From: an uncultured Flavobacteriaceae bacterium
Lineage (GTDB): Bacteria; Bacteroidota; Bacteroidia; Flavobacteriales; Flavobacteriaceae
Direction of reading: 5' to 3'
Length of the DNA: 64,000 nt
Assembly (NCBI GenBank): GCA_943788095.1
Contig: CALSOZ010000006.1
Span: 1 to 64,000 of the forward strand
Positions 7,956 to 16,723 of the stretch are shown here, one piece after another. A program made the position numbers and the translations under genes. The notes under the pieces are model-generated. The model worked only from the letters and a program-made list of their open reading frames with translations, made no database searches and was not told where the DNA came from. Positions within the stretch are counted from its first letter, which is position 1; every line of letters starts with the position of its first letter.

Positions 7956-9704
7956 ATGAGTATAGATATTAATGACATGTTCAAAGACAAAGTCTTAGGA
8001 CATCCCGCCGGGCTTTTTGTATTATTTTTCACGGAGATGTGGGAGCGTTTTTCTTACTACGGAATGCGGGCCTTGCTCGTCATGTTTTTTACTGCATCAC
8101 TCTTGGATGGCGGCTGGGGCTGGCCTCGAGAACATGCCTATGCTATTTTTGGAACTTACACCTCATTAGTCTATTTATCCACGCTCTTAGGAGGCTATTA
8201 TGCCGATAAAAAAATTGGCTATCGCTATGCAGTTGTCATTGGTGCATTACTGATGACGTTGGGACATGGCGCGATGGCTGTTGAAACCCCATTTTTCATT
8301 TATTTAGGTTTGACCTTATTAGTTTTTGGAAGTGGATTTTTCAAACCAAATATGACGTCTATCATTTCTGAAATGTATAAAGGCAAGAATGAGAAAAAAG
8401 ATGGCGCTTATACGATTTTTTACATGGGCGTTAACGCGGGTGCGTTTTTAGGAATTCTGTTGTGTGGGTATCTTGGAGAACAAGTAGGTTGGCGTTGGGG
8501 CTTTGGCTTGGCTGGCATATTTATGTTGTTTGGACTGCTTCAATTTTGGTTTGCTCAAAATATTTTTGGAGACATTGGTAAAAAGCCTGTAAAAGTAGAG
8601 GCAGACGAAATCGATCTAAGTACAGAAAAGCCCAAATTAAATCCGTTTACCTCACTTCATTTAGGATTGATCGCAGTGGCAGGAATTTTGGGGATTTCAT
8701 GGATTTTTAATGATCCAATATCTAAAATTTCAGAAGGCGCGTACAATTTATTTGACTTCAATATGTTTGGAATCGAAGGTTCCAATTTAGCAATTCTTAC
8801 TGCTTTAGTGCTGTTTATCTTTCTGTTAGTGATTCGAATTCCAAAGTATGACCGAGTTACTCGCGACCGAATGTTAGCAGTCATCTTTTTTGCTTTTATC
8901 ACCATTTTCTTTTGGGCTATTTTTGAACAAGCACCAAGTTCATTAACCATTTTTGCACGCGATTATACCCAACGAATTCTTGAAGGAAATGCAGCATTAG
9001 TATTTAAAATTGTAAATTCTATGATGACTGTTATTCCACTAGGAATCATTACATGGGTCTTATGGTTGTTGTTTAAAAAAACATTTTCAAAATACGCACT
9101 CTCAAACATCTTTTTAGCCATCAGTTTTATCATCATTTGGGGCATTGCTATTTGGATGTTATCGATAGAATTTGGAAAAGAAATTGCAGAAGTACCCGCC
9201 TCTTGGTTTGGCGTTCTAAACTCCTTATTTATCATTGCATTTGCGCCCCTGTTTTCGAGATGGTGGGAAAGTAAATACAATCCAAATGCCAATATGAAAT
9301 ACGCCATTGGAATGGTGTTGTTAGGAGCTGGAATGGCCTGCGTTGCCATTGGAGCTTCATCTATTGAGCCAGGAGCTAAAACCGCTTCTGTGAGTATGAT
9401 TTGGTTGATATTAGTTTACTTTTTTCATACGATGGGCGAATTGTGTATTTCGCCAGTGGCCTTATCTTACGTTAGTAAATTAGTGCCCGGACGAATGATT
9501 GCCATGATGTTTGGAATTTGGTATTTAGCCATTGCCATCGGTATGAAATTAGCAGGCGTTTTTGGCGAAGTTTCTGAAGGAATCGCCGAAACGCAAGGAT
9601 TGAGTAACTTCTTTTGGATCTTAACCGCTATAGCTGTTGGACTCGGCGTGTTTTCCGCTTTATTTCATCCTGTTATTAAAAAATTAATGCATGGTATTCG
9701 TTAA
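7956..9704 (+). CDS. POT/PTR2-family proton-dependent oligopeptide transporter (copy 2)
   Basis: A 582-residue paralogue of the preceding transporter. It has the same N-terminal signature (GHPAGLFVLFFTEMWERF, then SYYGMRALLV), FYMGVNAGAFLGILLCGYLG and C-terminal FHTMGELCISPVALSYVSK. It is about 125 residues longer than copy 1; the additional sequence is in the middle, with extra hydrophobic segments around residues 220-430, as in the longer Bacteroidota POTs. Probably differs in peptide preference from copy 1. A thioredoxin-like exported protein follows 44 bp downstream. Confidence 0.94.
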   Translation: MSIDINDMFKDKVLGHPAGLFVLFFTEMWERFSYYGMRALLVMFFTASLLDGGWGWPREHAYAIFGTYTSLVYLSTLLGGYYADKKIGYRYAVVIGALLMTLGHGAMAVETPFFIYLGLTLLVFGSGFFKPNMTSIISEMYKGKNEKKDGAYTIFYMGVNAGAFLGILLCGYLGEQVGWRWGFGLAGIFMLFGLLQFWFAQNIFGDIGKKPVKVEADEIDLSTEKPKLNPFTSLHLGLIAVAGILGISWIFNDPISKISEGAYNLFDFNMFGIEGSNLAILTALVLFIFLLVIRIPKYDRVTRDRMLAVIFFAFITIFFWAIFEQAPSSLTIFARDYTQRILEGNAALVFKIVNSMMTVIPLGIITWVLWLLFKKTFSKYALSNIFLAISFIIIWGIAIWMLSIEFGKEIAEVPASWFGVLNSLFIIAFAPLFSRWWESKYNPNANMKYAIGMVLLGAGMACVAIGASSIEPGAKTASVSMIWLILVYFFHTMGELCISPVALSYVSKLVPGRMIAMMFGIWYLAIAIGMKLAGVFGEVSEGIAETQGLSNFFWILTAIAVGLGVFSALFHPVIKKLMHGIR

Positions 9705-9748
9705 TAAGGCATAATTTTTGTTTATTAGTAATATAAAATATTAATTGA

Positions 9749-10294
9749 ATGAAGTCATATGTTGTAGTTGTGTTTTTCCTCTTAGGTTCAATCATGATTC
9801 ATGCCCAAAAAATTAATTGGGTCACCATGGATGAAGCACTTTCGTTGCAAGAGAAAGCTCCCAAAAAAATTCTTATAGATATGTATACAACTTGGTGCGG
9901 GCCGTGTAAAATGTTGGATAGAAACACCTTTACAAATACCGATTTAATTGCGTTTGTGAACACACATTATTATGCAGTTAAATTCAACGCCGAAGGAAAT
10001 GAAACGGTTCATTATAAAGGTCAAGAATTTTCAAACCCCAATTACAAACCCGAAATGGCCAAACGTCGCAATAGCCCACATCAATTCTCTCAATATTTAG
10101 GAGTCAGAGCCTATCCAACAATGGTGTTTTTAGGGTTAGAAGCAGAGGTATTGGCACCTATTCCTGGCTATCAAACGGCTCAACAGCTCGAGTTATATTT
10201 AAGATTATTTAAAGACGATACCTATAAAAAAATGAATAATCAAGAGGCATTTAATGGGTATTACAAAGCATTTGTACCCACGTTTATGCCATAG
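9749..10294 (+). CDS. Exported thioredoxin-fold protein (WCGPCK)
   Basis: A 181-residue protein with signal peptide (MKSYVVVVFFLLGSIMIHAQ) and a thioredoxin domain: active site TTWCGPCKMLDRNTF at about residues 48-62 and the cis-Pro region VRAYPTMVFL. The insertion between them (NPNYKPEMAKRRNSPHQF) is characteristic of DUF255/thioredoxin_7-like proteins in Bacteroidota. Likely a periplasmic thiol reductase or disulfide-exchange protein. Both redox cysteines are present. It may be co-transcribed with the POT gene 44 bp upstream. Client proteins cannot be named. Confidence 0.88.
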   Translation: MKSYVVVVFFLLGSIMIHAQKINWVTMDEALSLQEKAPKKILIDMYTTWCGPCKMLDRNTFTNTDLIAFVNTHYYAVKFNAEGNETVHYKGQEFSNPNYKPEMAKRRNSPHQFSQYLGVRAYPTMVFLGLEAEVLAPIPGYQTAQQLELYLRLFKDDTYKKMNNQEAFNGYYKAFVPTFMP

Positions 10295-10362
10295 TTAATA
10301 TTAAAATATCCTGAATTTAGGAACTTGACGTAACAAATCTAAAATATTTGTATCTTTGAATT

Positions 10363-10515
10363 GTGAATAAAATAGGTGGCATAGAAATCCGAGTTGTAGG
10401 AAAGTCAGGGAATCAAGATTTAAGTCCTGAAAACTATGATATCAAGCATATTGCAGCGCCAATTTTAAAATCGTTGACCGTTCGGTTATTTTCGATAGTG
10501 TCTAGGTCGTGGTGA
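10363..10515 (+). pseudogene. 5' fragment of a truncated gene meeting the broken end of comEC
   Basis: Reading from GTG at 10363 gives IGGIEIRVVGKSGNQDL and then SPENYDIKHI, which looks like the ordered N terminus of a small conserved Bacteroidota protein that I cannot name with certainty. The similarity-like stretch stops near 10440-10460, where the sequence becomes the antisense of comEC, and the frame ends by chance at 10515. A TATCTTTG -7 box lies at 10351-10358, directly before the start, so the fragment kept its promoter. I infer that a deletion removed the 3' parts of this gene and of the convergent comEC. Confidence 0.55.
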
Positions 10516-12185
10516 ATTTCTAAATGTTGATTGGTCTGAAACCCAATCAAGCTGTGTTTTGTTTTGTGAAAAACAACGAGTGTATGTTTTGGAACGATGG
10601 ACGGAAGTTGTCTTGCAAATAGTTGAAAACTAAGAACAGCTATCCCTAAAATCATCAAATTTTTAAACGATTTTTTATGATAAAATAGATGTCCAAAAAA
10701 CAGGATCAAATAACTCAATACAAGCGCTTTGAAATCGAACGAAATTTGATCAAAAAGAAGAGATTCTTTGGAAGCAACCCACGCCACAAATTCATTCATA
10801 AACTGAATCAATTTCCCTAAAATTTCAACTAAAAATTCAGGCAGTTTATCTATTAGCATTAATACCAATGCTAAAATACCTAAGCCTAGCACGAGGATTA
10901 AACAAGGGATAATGATGAGATTAGTCACAAAAAACAAACCTGGAAATTGATGGAAATAGAAAAGACTCAAAGGTAACACTCCAATTTGGGCAGCAATGGA
11001 TACTTTTAATAAATCAAGTACCCAATTAGTAATTCGATTTTTAAAGCTCCACCACGTATCAAAAATAGGTTTAACGATTACAATCGACGCCACGGCAGCA
11101 TAACTTAGTTGAAATCCGACATCAAAACAAAATCCAGGGCGTATGAGCAGGAGTATAAATGCCGAAATAGCCAATGTGTTTAATGGATTTGTGGTTCGCT
11201 TCAAGCCCTTCGAAATCGCAAATAAACTAAACATGGTCACCGCTCTGACCACCGAAGGCGACAGTCCAGCCAGCATCGCAAACCCCCATAAAACACAGAG
11301 AATGAGCACTGTTTGAAGAAATTTTCCGTATCTAAAAAACCTCAAAGGTTTCAATAAAAATTGAAGTATTATTAAGATGATTCCGACATGAAGTCCCGAA
11401 ATGGCAAGAATATGGATGGCACCTGCTTTGGCATAATCTTCATAAGTATCAGACGAAATGTCTTGGCGTTGCCCTAGAAGTAACGCTTTCAAAATGGCAC
11501 TTTCTGAGGGGGAAAACGGTTGTTTTTGTAGTTTATGGATGAGTTGTTCACGAAATGTTTCAGCATACGCTCTCACTGTTTTGGGAGCCTGTTCAATGAC
11601 TAAAACAGGCTCGTTTCGAATCGAGATTTGATTATAAATACCATGCCGTTTGAGATAGTTTCTATAATCAAATTGATATGGGTTTAAAGATTTTTTCACC
11701 TCTTGAATGGCTGTTGAGGTAATCACGCGGCTGTTATTTTTAAATTCGGTTTCAACAGATTCTTTACTGACATTTAACAATAGCGTTCCAGATCCATATA
11801 CAGAATCAATTCTTATGAGTTCAACATAATAGCGGTGGTTATAAAGGTTTGACTTTAATCGTTTTTGTACTACAAATTCCAGTTCATGTAAATCGTCAGT
11901 CGTTGATTTAATTTGATGCAAATAGTGGGAATTTGAAAATGTAGGAGATTGAATTTTTGAAACAAATAGCCCTAGAAATACGGATATAAAAAGCACGATC
12001 AATGACGGCCAGAAAAGGATTTTCTTTCGTTTTTTGCAATAATAATTCGTTAAGATTAACGCCACAATTCCTAAGCCAATACAGCATAAAAGTGTTTGCA
12101 CAGACTGCTCTATATAATCACTAGCGATAATGCCTATGGCAAGAGAAATAGTCAGTTTTAATATGGGATATGAAAAGGCTTTCAT
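10434..12185 (-). CDS. comEC: ComEC/Rec2-family DNA-uptake channel, C-terminally truncated
   Basis: A 583-residue multi-membrane protein: N-terminal membrane segments, a DUF4131 region (residues ~25-190, with YQFDYRNYLKRHGIYNQ), then the Competence domain beginning ILAISGLHVGIILIIL with about eight hydrophobic helices. ComEC moves single-stranded DNA across the inner membrane in natural transformation. Flavobacterial ComECs I know run roughly 90-100 residues longer; here the protein ends in NDFKIGAAICLIS just where a foreign 5' gene fragment begins on the other strand. The 3' end therefore looks lost by deletion. The membrane channel itself is complete, so function may or may not survive. Confidence 0.85.
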   Translation of the reverse strand: MKAFSYPILKLTISLAIGIIASDYIEQSVQTLLCCIGLGIVALILTNYYCKKRKKILFWPSLIVLFISVFLGLFVSKIQSPTFSNSHYLHQIKSTTDDLHELEFVVQKRLKSNLYNHRYYVELIRIDSVYGSGTLLLNVSKESVETEFKNNSRVITSTAIQEVKKSLNPYQFDYRNYLKRHGIYNQISIRNEPVLVIEQAPKTVRAYAETFREQLIHKLQKQPFSPSESAILKALLLGQRQDISSDTYEDYAKAGAIHILAISGLHVGIILIILQFLLKPLRFFRYGKFLQTVLILCVLWGFAMLAGLSPSVVRAVTMFSLFAISKGLKRTTNPLNTLAISAFILLLIRPGFCFDVGFQLSYAAVASIVIVKPIFDTWWSFKNRITNWVLDLLKVSIAAQIGVLPLSLFYFHQFPGLFFVTNLIIIPCLILVLGLGILALVLMLIDKLPEFLVEILGKLIQFMNEFVAWVASKESLLFDQISFDFKALVLSYLILFFGHLFYHKKSFKNLMILGIAVLSFQLFARQLPSIVPKHTLVVFHKTKHSLIGFQTNQHLEIHHDLDTIENNRTVNDFKIGAAICLIS

Positions 12186-12198
12186 ATAAAGAAAAGCC

Positions 12199-12218
12199 GA
12201 TCCATTGTAAAATGGATC
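12199..12218 (-). other. Hairpin between lpxB and comEC
   Basis: GATCCATT-GTAA-AATGGATC is a perfect 8-bp stem in the 69-bp gap between the two minus-strand genes. There is no U-run on either side, so it is not a clear intrinsic terminator; it could attenuate or protect mRNA. Confidence 0.4.
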
Positions 12219-12254
12219 TGAAGCAGGATTGGTTTAGGGGTTATTAATAAACCT

Positions 12255-13367
12255 CTAATTTAATGAATTATATACTAATTTTGCAACATTTTGACTGGCA
12301 CCTGGACCTCCGAGGGTTGTTTCAAGGGTTTGATAAGCCGCTAATTGTGCTTCTCGCTTAGGGCCTTTTAAAATGGAAGACAATTCTTTTGTTAATCGAT
12401 TTGTGTTAAACTCCCCTTGGATTAATTCGGGGACTTCTTCTTTGTTTAAAATCAAATTTACTAATGAAATAAATTTTAATTTCACTACTTGTCGTCCAAT
12501 TTGATAGGAGATCCAACTGGTCTTATAGCACACCACTTCGGGGACTTTAAACAAGGCTGTTTCGAGGGTGGCTGTTCCAGAGGTCACCAGTGCGGCATGG
12601 GATATACTTAGTAAATCGTAGGTGCAATTTTCAACAAAATGTATTTTTTCTTTCTTGATAAAGGGTTTATAGAACTCAGAATCCTGACTCGGAGCCCCTG
12701 CAATTACAAATTGATAGTCTGTAAATGTTTTTACGATGCTCAGCATTACTGTAAGCATCTTATTAATTTCCTGTTTGCGACTGCCAGGAAGGAGAGCTAT
12801 AATAGGTCGGTCGTCTAACCGATGTGTTTTACGAAATGTATGTTCGTCTAGTGGAGTGCGATTTGCAATGGCATCGATAAGTGGATGCCCTACAAACGTT
12901 ACGGGCATGCCGTGTTTTTCTTCGTAAAATTCTTTTTCAAAAGGCAGAATGACATACATTTTATCGACATCGCGCTTGATCGCAGTGATGCGATTTTCTT
13001 TCCAGGCCCAGATTTGTGGAGAAATATAATAATGGGTTTTAAAGCCTTCAATCTTTGCCCACTTTGCAATGCGCATATTGAAACCAGGATAATCAATAAA
13101 AATCAAACAATCGGGCTGGTAGGCTTCAATATCTTTTTTGCAAAAGGCCAAGTTTTTGGTAATTGTTCTTAGATTCATAACCACTTCCAAAAAGCCCATA
13201 AAGGCCAATTCTTTGTAGTGTTTTACTAATGTGCCTCCTACATTTTGCATCAAGTCACCACCCCAAAATCTAAATTCAGCTTTTGTGTCTGTCTTTAAAA
13301 GAGCTTTCATCATGTTTGCAGCATGCAAATCTCCTGAAGCTTCACCAGCAATAATATAATACTTCAT
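12255..13367 (-). CDS. lpxB: Lipid-A-disaccharide synthase
   Basis: A 370-residue GT19 glycosyltransferase that joins UDP-diacylglucosamine to lipid X, making the lipid A disaccharide at the cytoplasmic face of the inner membrane. Recognisable by MKYYIIAGEASGDLHAANMM at the N terminus, FRFWGGDLMQ, FIDYPGFNMRIAKWAK, YYISPQIWAWKENR, LLPGSRKQEI and the TSGTATLETALF nucleotide-sugar motif. Length is normal. It starts directly before (one base from) the stop of the small membrane-protein gene and belongs to a minus-strand run surE - small membrane protein - lpxB - comEC. Confidence 0.96.
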   Translation of the reverse strand: MKYYIIAGEASGDLHAANMMKALLKTDTKAEFRFWGGDLMQNVGGTLVKHYKELAFMGFLEVVMNLRTITKNLAFCKKDIEAYQPDCLIFIDYPGFNMRIAKWAKIEGFKTHYYISPQIWAWKENRITAIKRDVDKMYVILPFEKEFYEEKHGMPVTFVGHPLIDAIANRTPLDEHTFRKTHRLDDRPIIALLPGSRKQEINKMLTVMLSIVKTFTDYQFVIAGAPSQDSEFYKPFIKKEKIHFVENCTYDLLSISHAALVTSGTATLETALFKVPEVVCYKTSWISYQIGRQVVKLKFISLVNLILNKEEVPELIQGEFNTNRLTKELSSILKGPKREAQLAAYQTLETTLGGPGASQNVAKLVYNSLN

Positions 13368-13661
13368 TTATAATCTAATTAAAAACGTTCCGAGTGCAAT
13401 CAATATAGTGGCTGCCAAAATCCCTGCAGCACGAGAATCCTGCCTTTTTCTAATAAAATAAAAGAAACAAATCAAATTTAGAATGGCCCCTAAACTTATT
13501 AGTTTTCCCAGAAAACCTTCAAATTGAGCAGTTTCTAGAACTTCTAAAATACTATCGGAGCGCCCCGACAACTTCCCTAAGAAAATGGATGCCATGAATA
13601 CTCCAATAACCGTTGCTAAAAAGCCCATTATAACTCCTTGTAAAACTTCTTTTTTATTCAT
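13368..13661 (-). CDS. Small membrane protein of unknown function
   Basis: A 97-residue protein with three hydrophobic segments (residues ~10-28, 50-68 and 76-95), no recognisable domain, and a basic N terminus (MNKKEV). It overlaps the surE stop by eight bases and abuts lpxB, so it is translated from the same mRNA. Fixed position between surE and lpxB suggests an envelope-related role, but no function is assigned. Confidence 0.75.
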   Translation of the reverse strand: MNKKEVLQGVIMGFLATVIGVFMASIFLGKLSGRSDSILEVLETAQFEGFLGKLISLGAILNLICFFYFIRKRQDSRAAGILAATILIALGTFLIRL

Positions 13662-14430
13662 TAAAACTCCATTTATTTAATTCTTGAATGTAATGATGAG
13701 CGGTCAGGTCGTACTGCACAGGAACCACCGATACATATCCGTTTTCAAGAGCCCACTCGTCGGTATCTTCCCCTTTATCTAAATTGTTAAACTCACCGGT
13801 TAGCCAATAATAATCACGCCCTAAGGGGGTTTGACGTTTGTCAAATTTTTCAATCCAATTGGCATTGGCTTGTCGGCTAACGCGAATGCCTTTTATGTCC
13901 GATTCTACAAGCTTTGGAAAATTAACATTTAGAATAATTCCTTTTTGTAAACCTTGAGTTAAAACCTGTAAAGTAATGGTTTTGATAAACGATTCAATTT
14001 GACTAAAATCGGCTTCCCAATTATAGTCAAGAAGCGAAAATCCAATGGCAGGAACCCCTTCAATTCCAGCCTCAATAGCAGCACTCATTGTTCCAGAATA
14101 AATCACATTAACCGATGAGTTTGAACCATGGTTCACTCCGGAAACACATAGATCTGGCTTGCGATCTAAAAGCTCATGAACGGCTAACTTCACACAGTCT
14201 GCTGGGGTCCCCGAGCAACTGTATTCGGTTTGTGGGCCACCATCAATGTGTTCTTTTTTGCAATATAAAGTATCGTTAATAGTAATTGCATGTCCCATGG
14301 CGCTTTGCGGACTATCAGGTGCAACAACGACCACATCTCCGATCGAATTCATCACTTTAATTAAAGTACGAATTCCTGGTGCAGTGATGCCATCATCATT
14401 GGTAACCAAAATCAAAGGTCTTTTTGTCAT
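13654..14430 (-). CDS. surE: 5'/3'-nucleotidase SurE
   Basis: A 258-residue survival protein/nucleotidase: N-terminal LILVTNDDGITAPGIRTL contains the metal-binding Asp pair and DDG; further motifs are VVVVAPDSPQSAMGHAIT, CSGTPADCVKLA and SGVNHGSNSSVNVIYSGTM-like sequence (Asn metal ligand). It dephosphorylates nucleoside monophosphates. I chose the ATG at 14430 (MTKRPLILV) instead of an upstream in-frame ATG at 14532: the extra 34 residues are not SurE-like, and a TACTTTTG -7 promoter box (14453-14460, minus) lies inside that extension. First gene of the surE-lpxB run. Confidence 0.95.
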   Translation of the reverse strand: MTKRPLILVTNDDGITAPGIRTLIKVMNSIGDVVVVAPDSPQSAMGHAITINDTLYCKKEHIDGGPQTEYSCSGTPADCVKLAVHELLDRKPDLCVSGVNHGSNSSVNVIYSGTMSAAIEAGIEGVPAIGFSLLDYNWEADFSQIESFIKTITLQVLTQGLQKGIILNVNFPKLVESDIKGIRVSRQANANWIEKFDKRQTPLGRDYYWLTGEFNNLDKGEDTDEWALENGYVSVVPVQYDLTAHHYIQELNKWSFNE

Positions 14431-14452
14431 TTGTGATGCGTTTAAGTTCCTG

Positions 14453-14460
14453 CAAAAGTA
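14453..14460 (-). promoter_or_regulatory. -7 promoter box for surE
   Basis: Minus-strand TACTTTTG matches TAnnTTTG and sits 22 bp upstream of the chosen surE start, helping to decide the start. No clear -33 element. Confidence 0.5.
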
Positions 14461-14587
14461 AGTAATTTGTAGCGTATTTGATGATTTAGGGCGCTTTAAC
14501 AAAAAATTATTACCATTCACTAAGGTTGGCATAATTTTTTCTCATATTTTAGATTATTATTTATTAGTTCCAAAACAACTCATTTTT

Positions 14588-16717
14588 ATGAAACGAAATT
14601 TTAATATTTTTTTACTTTCAATTCTCGTTGCTTTTGCATCTTGTAGTTTTACTTCGAAGTCTTTTGATGACCCAGATAAAGACAAGCTTTTAATGCAACT
14701 GATCACCTATTTATTAGAACAAGGCCATTTTGAGCCTAAGGATATAAACGATGATTTTTCAGAAGGTGTTTATACCAGTTTTTTAACACAAGTAGATCCG
14801 TTTAAAAATTATTTTTATCAATCAGATATTGATGAATTTGAGCGTTTTAAAACACAGTTAGATGATCAAATCCTAAAGTACGATCTAAGTTTTTTTGATC
14901 TCGTTTATGAGCGATTATTAATTCGGATTGAAGCCTCTAAAAAGCTCCATTCCAAAGTTTTGGAGCAGCCCTTTGATTTTGAGATTGAAGAAGTCTATTC
15001 TACGGACTATGAAAATAGCAGTTACGCCAATTCCAATTCAGAGTTGTTAGACAAGTGGCGTAAACAATTAAAATTTTATACAATTTCTAACTACCACGAT
15101 TTAATCGAGTTAGAAAACAAGTTAAAAGAAGAAGATACTGCGTATGTTTCCAAATCACTTGCCACATTAGAAAGTGAAGCGAGAGCTTCAATTTTAAAAA
15201 CAATGTCTGAAAACGCTTCGGTTTATGATGATTTGAGACGCGACGATTGGATGTCTATGTACATCAATGCGATTGCCGAAGAATTTGATCCACATACGTT
15301 TTATTTTGCACCAAATGATAAGGATACTTTTGATGCTCAAATGTCTGGAAAATACGAAGGAATTGGGGCGCGTCTTCAAAAACGGATGGATGAAATTTTC
15401 ATTACGGAGTTGATTTCTGGTGGATCTGCCTGGCGTCAAAATAAATTAGAAGTAGGAGATGTCATCATGAAAGTGCGTCAAGAAGATGAAACTGAAGCTG
15501 TGAATGTGGTTGGTATGCGTCTCTCGGATGCGGTTAAACTTATCAAAGGCCCAAAAGGAACTAATGTGATTTTGACCCTAAAAAAGGTCGATGGCACCAT
15601 CGAAGATTTAAAGATTCCTAGAGACGAAATTGAGCTTGAGGAAACCTATGCAAAATCAACTATTGTCAAAAAAGAAGGCAGCACATTTGGCGTGATAAAT
15701 CTCCCGAAGTTTTACATTGATTTTGAGGACTATAACAGTCGAAATGCTGCTGGAGATGTCAAAAAAGAAATTGAGCGTTTAAAAGCTGAAGGCATGGAAG
15801 GTCTTGTATTAGATCTCCGAAATAACGGCGGTGGTTCTTTAAAAACCGTTGTTGAAATGGGCGGTTTATTTATAGAGGAAGGCCCCATTGTACAAGTCCG
15901 TTCTACAGGACAAGATAAAGAGGTTTTAAAAGATACAGATCGAGGGATTGAATGGGACGGTCCGTTAGTGATTTTAGTAAATGAATTATCGGCTTCCGCT
16001 TCAGAAATCTTAGCCGCTGCAATGCAAGATTATAAGCGCGCTATCGTGATTGGGAGTAAACAAACCTATGGAAAAGGAACTGTTCAAAATATTGTAGATT
16101 TAAACCGAATGATTCGAAGTAACACCAATGGTGATATGGGAGCGTTTAAATTTACTACTCAAAAATATTACCGAATCAATGGAGGTTCAACTCAGTTAGA
16201 AGGGGTTAAAAGTGACGTGGTTGTGCCAGACCGTTACAGTTATATTGATATTGGTGAAAAAGATCAAGACAATCCGCTTGCTTGGGATGAAATTGCACCA
16301 GCCAATTACAATGTGTGGGAAAGCACTTTTGATTATAAAACCACAATTCAAAACAGTAAAATTCGTATGCATAATAATGATGAAATCAAGCTCATTGACG
16401 ATAATGCACGATGGATAAAAACCATTAGAGATGAAACAACTTATCAACTTAATTTTGAAAAATACTCTCAAGATATAGAAATGAAAGAAGCGGAATCAAA
16501 ACGTTTTGATGCATTATCGGATTATCAAACCGATTTAACATTTGAGTCATTGCCGTATGAATTACCAATAATGGAACAAGATTCGGTTTTCAAAATAAAC
16601 AGAACGCGTTGGCATGAAAATCTCAGCAAAGACATCTATATGGAAGAAGCTGTAAATGTTTTAAGGGATTTAAAAAACTCGTATCAGAGTAATAAAACAG
16701 CACAGATAAAAGATTAA
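14588..16717 (+). CDS. prc: Carboxy-terminal processing protease, Prc/Tsp type (S41), lipoprotein
   Basis: A 709-residue periplasmic protease with lipoprotein signal (MKRNFNIFLLSILVAFASC; Cys at the lipobox). Order: helical N-terminal domain, PDZ domain (~residues 245-330, GKYEGIGARL to LTLKKVDG), S41 catalytic domain and a C-terminal DUF3340-like region. The catalytic dyad is Ser470 in SASASEI and Lys496 in TYGKGTVQ, with the conserved AAAMQDY between them. Prc trims or degrades C-terminally tagged and misfolded envelope proteins and regulates peptidoglycan hydrolases. Length matches the long Prc subfamily. The following OppC-like gene starts 6 bp downstream. Confidence 0.94.
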   Translation: MKRNFNIFLLSILVAFASCSFTSKSFDDPDKDKLLMQLITYLLEQGHFEPKDINDDFSEGVYTSFLTQVDPFKNYFYQSDIDEFERFKTQLDDQILKYDLSFFDLVYERLLIRIEASKKLHSKVLEQPFDFEIEEVYSTDYENSSYANSNSELLDKWRKQLKFYTISNYHDLIELENKLKEEDTAYVSKSLATLESEARASILKTMSENASVYDDLRRDDWMSMYINAIAEEFDPHTFYFAPNDKDTFDAQMSGKYEGIGARLQKRMDEIFITELISGGSAWRQNKLEVGDVIMKVRQEDETEAVNVVGMRLSDAVKLIKGPKGTNVILTLKKVDGTIEDLKIPRDEIELEETYAKSTIVKKEGSTFGVINLPKFYIDFEDYNSRNAAGDVKKEIERLKAEGMEGLVLDLRNNGGGSLKTVVEMGGLFIEEGPIVQVRSTGQDKEVLKDTDRGIEWDGPLVILVNELSASASEILAAAMQDYKRAIVIGSKQTYGKGTVQNIVDLNRMIRSNTNGDMGAFKFTTQKYYRINGGSTQLEGVKSDVVVPDRYSYIDIGEKDQDNPLAWDEIAPANYNVWESTFDYKTTIQNSKIRMHNNDEIKLIDDNARWIKTIRDETTYQLNFEKYSQDIEMKEAESKRFDALSDYQTDLTFESLPYELPIMEQDSVFKINRTRWHENLSKDIYMEEAVNVLRDLKNSYQSNKTAQIKD

Positions 16718-16723
16718 TTATAC

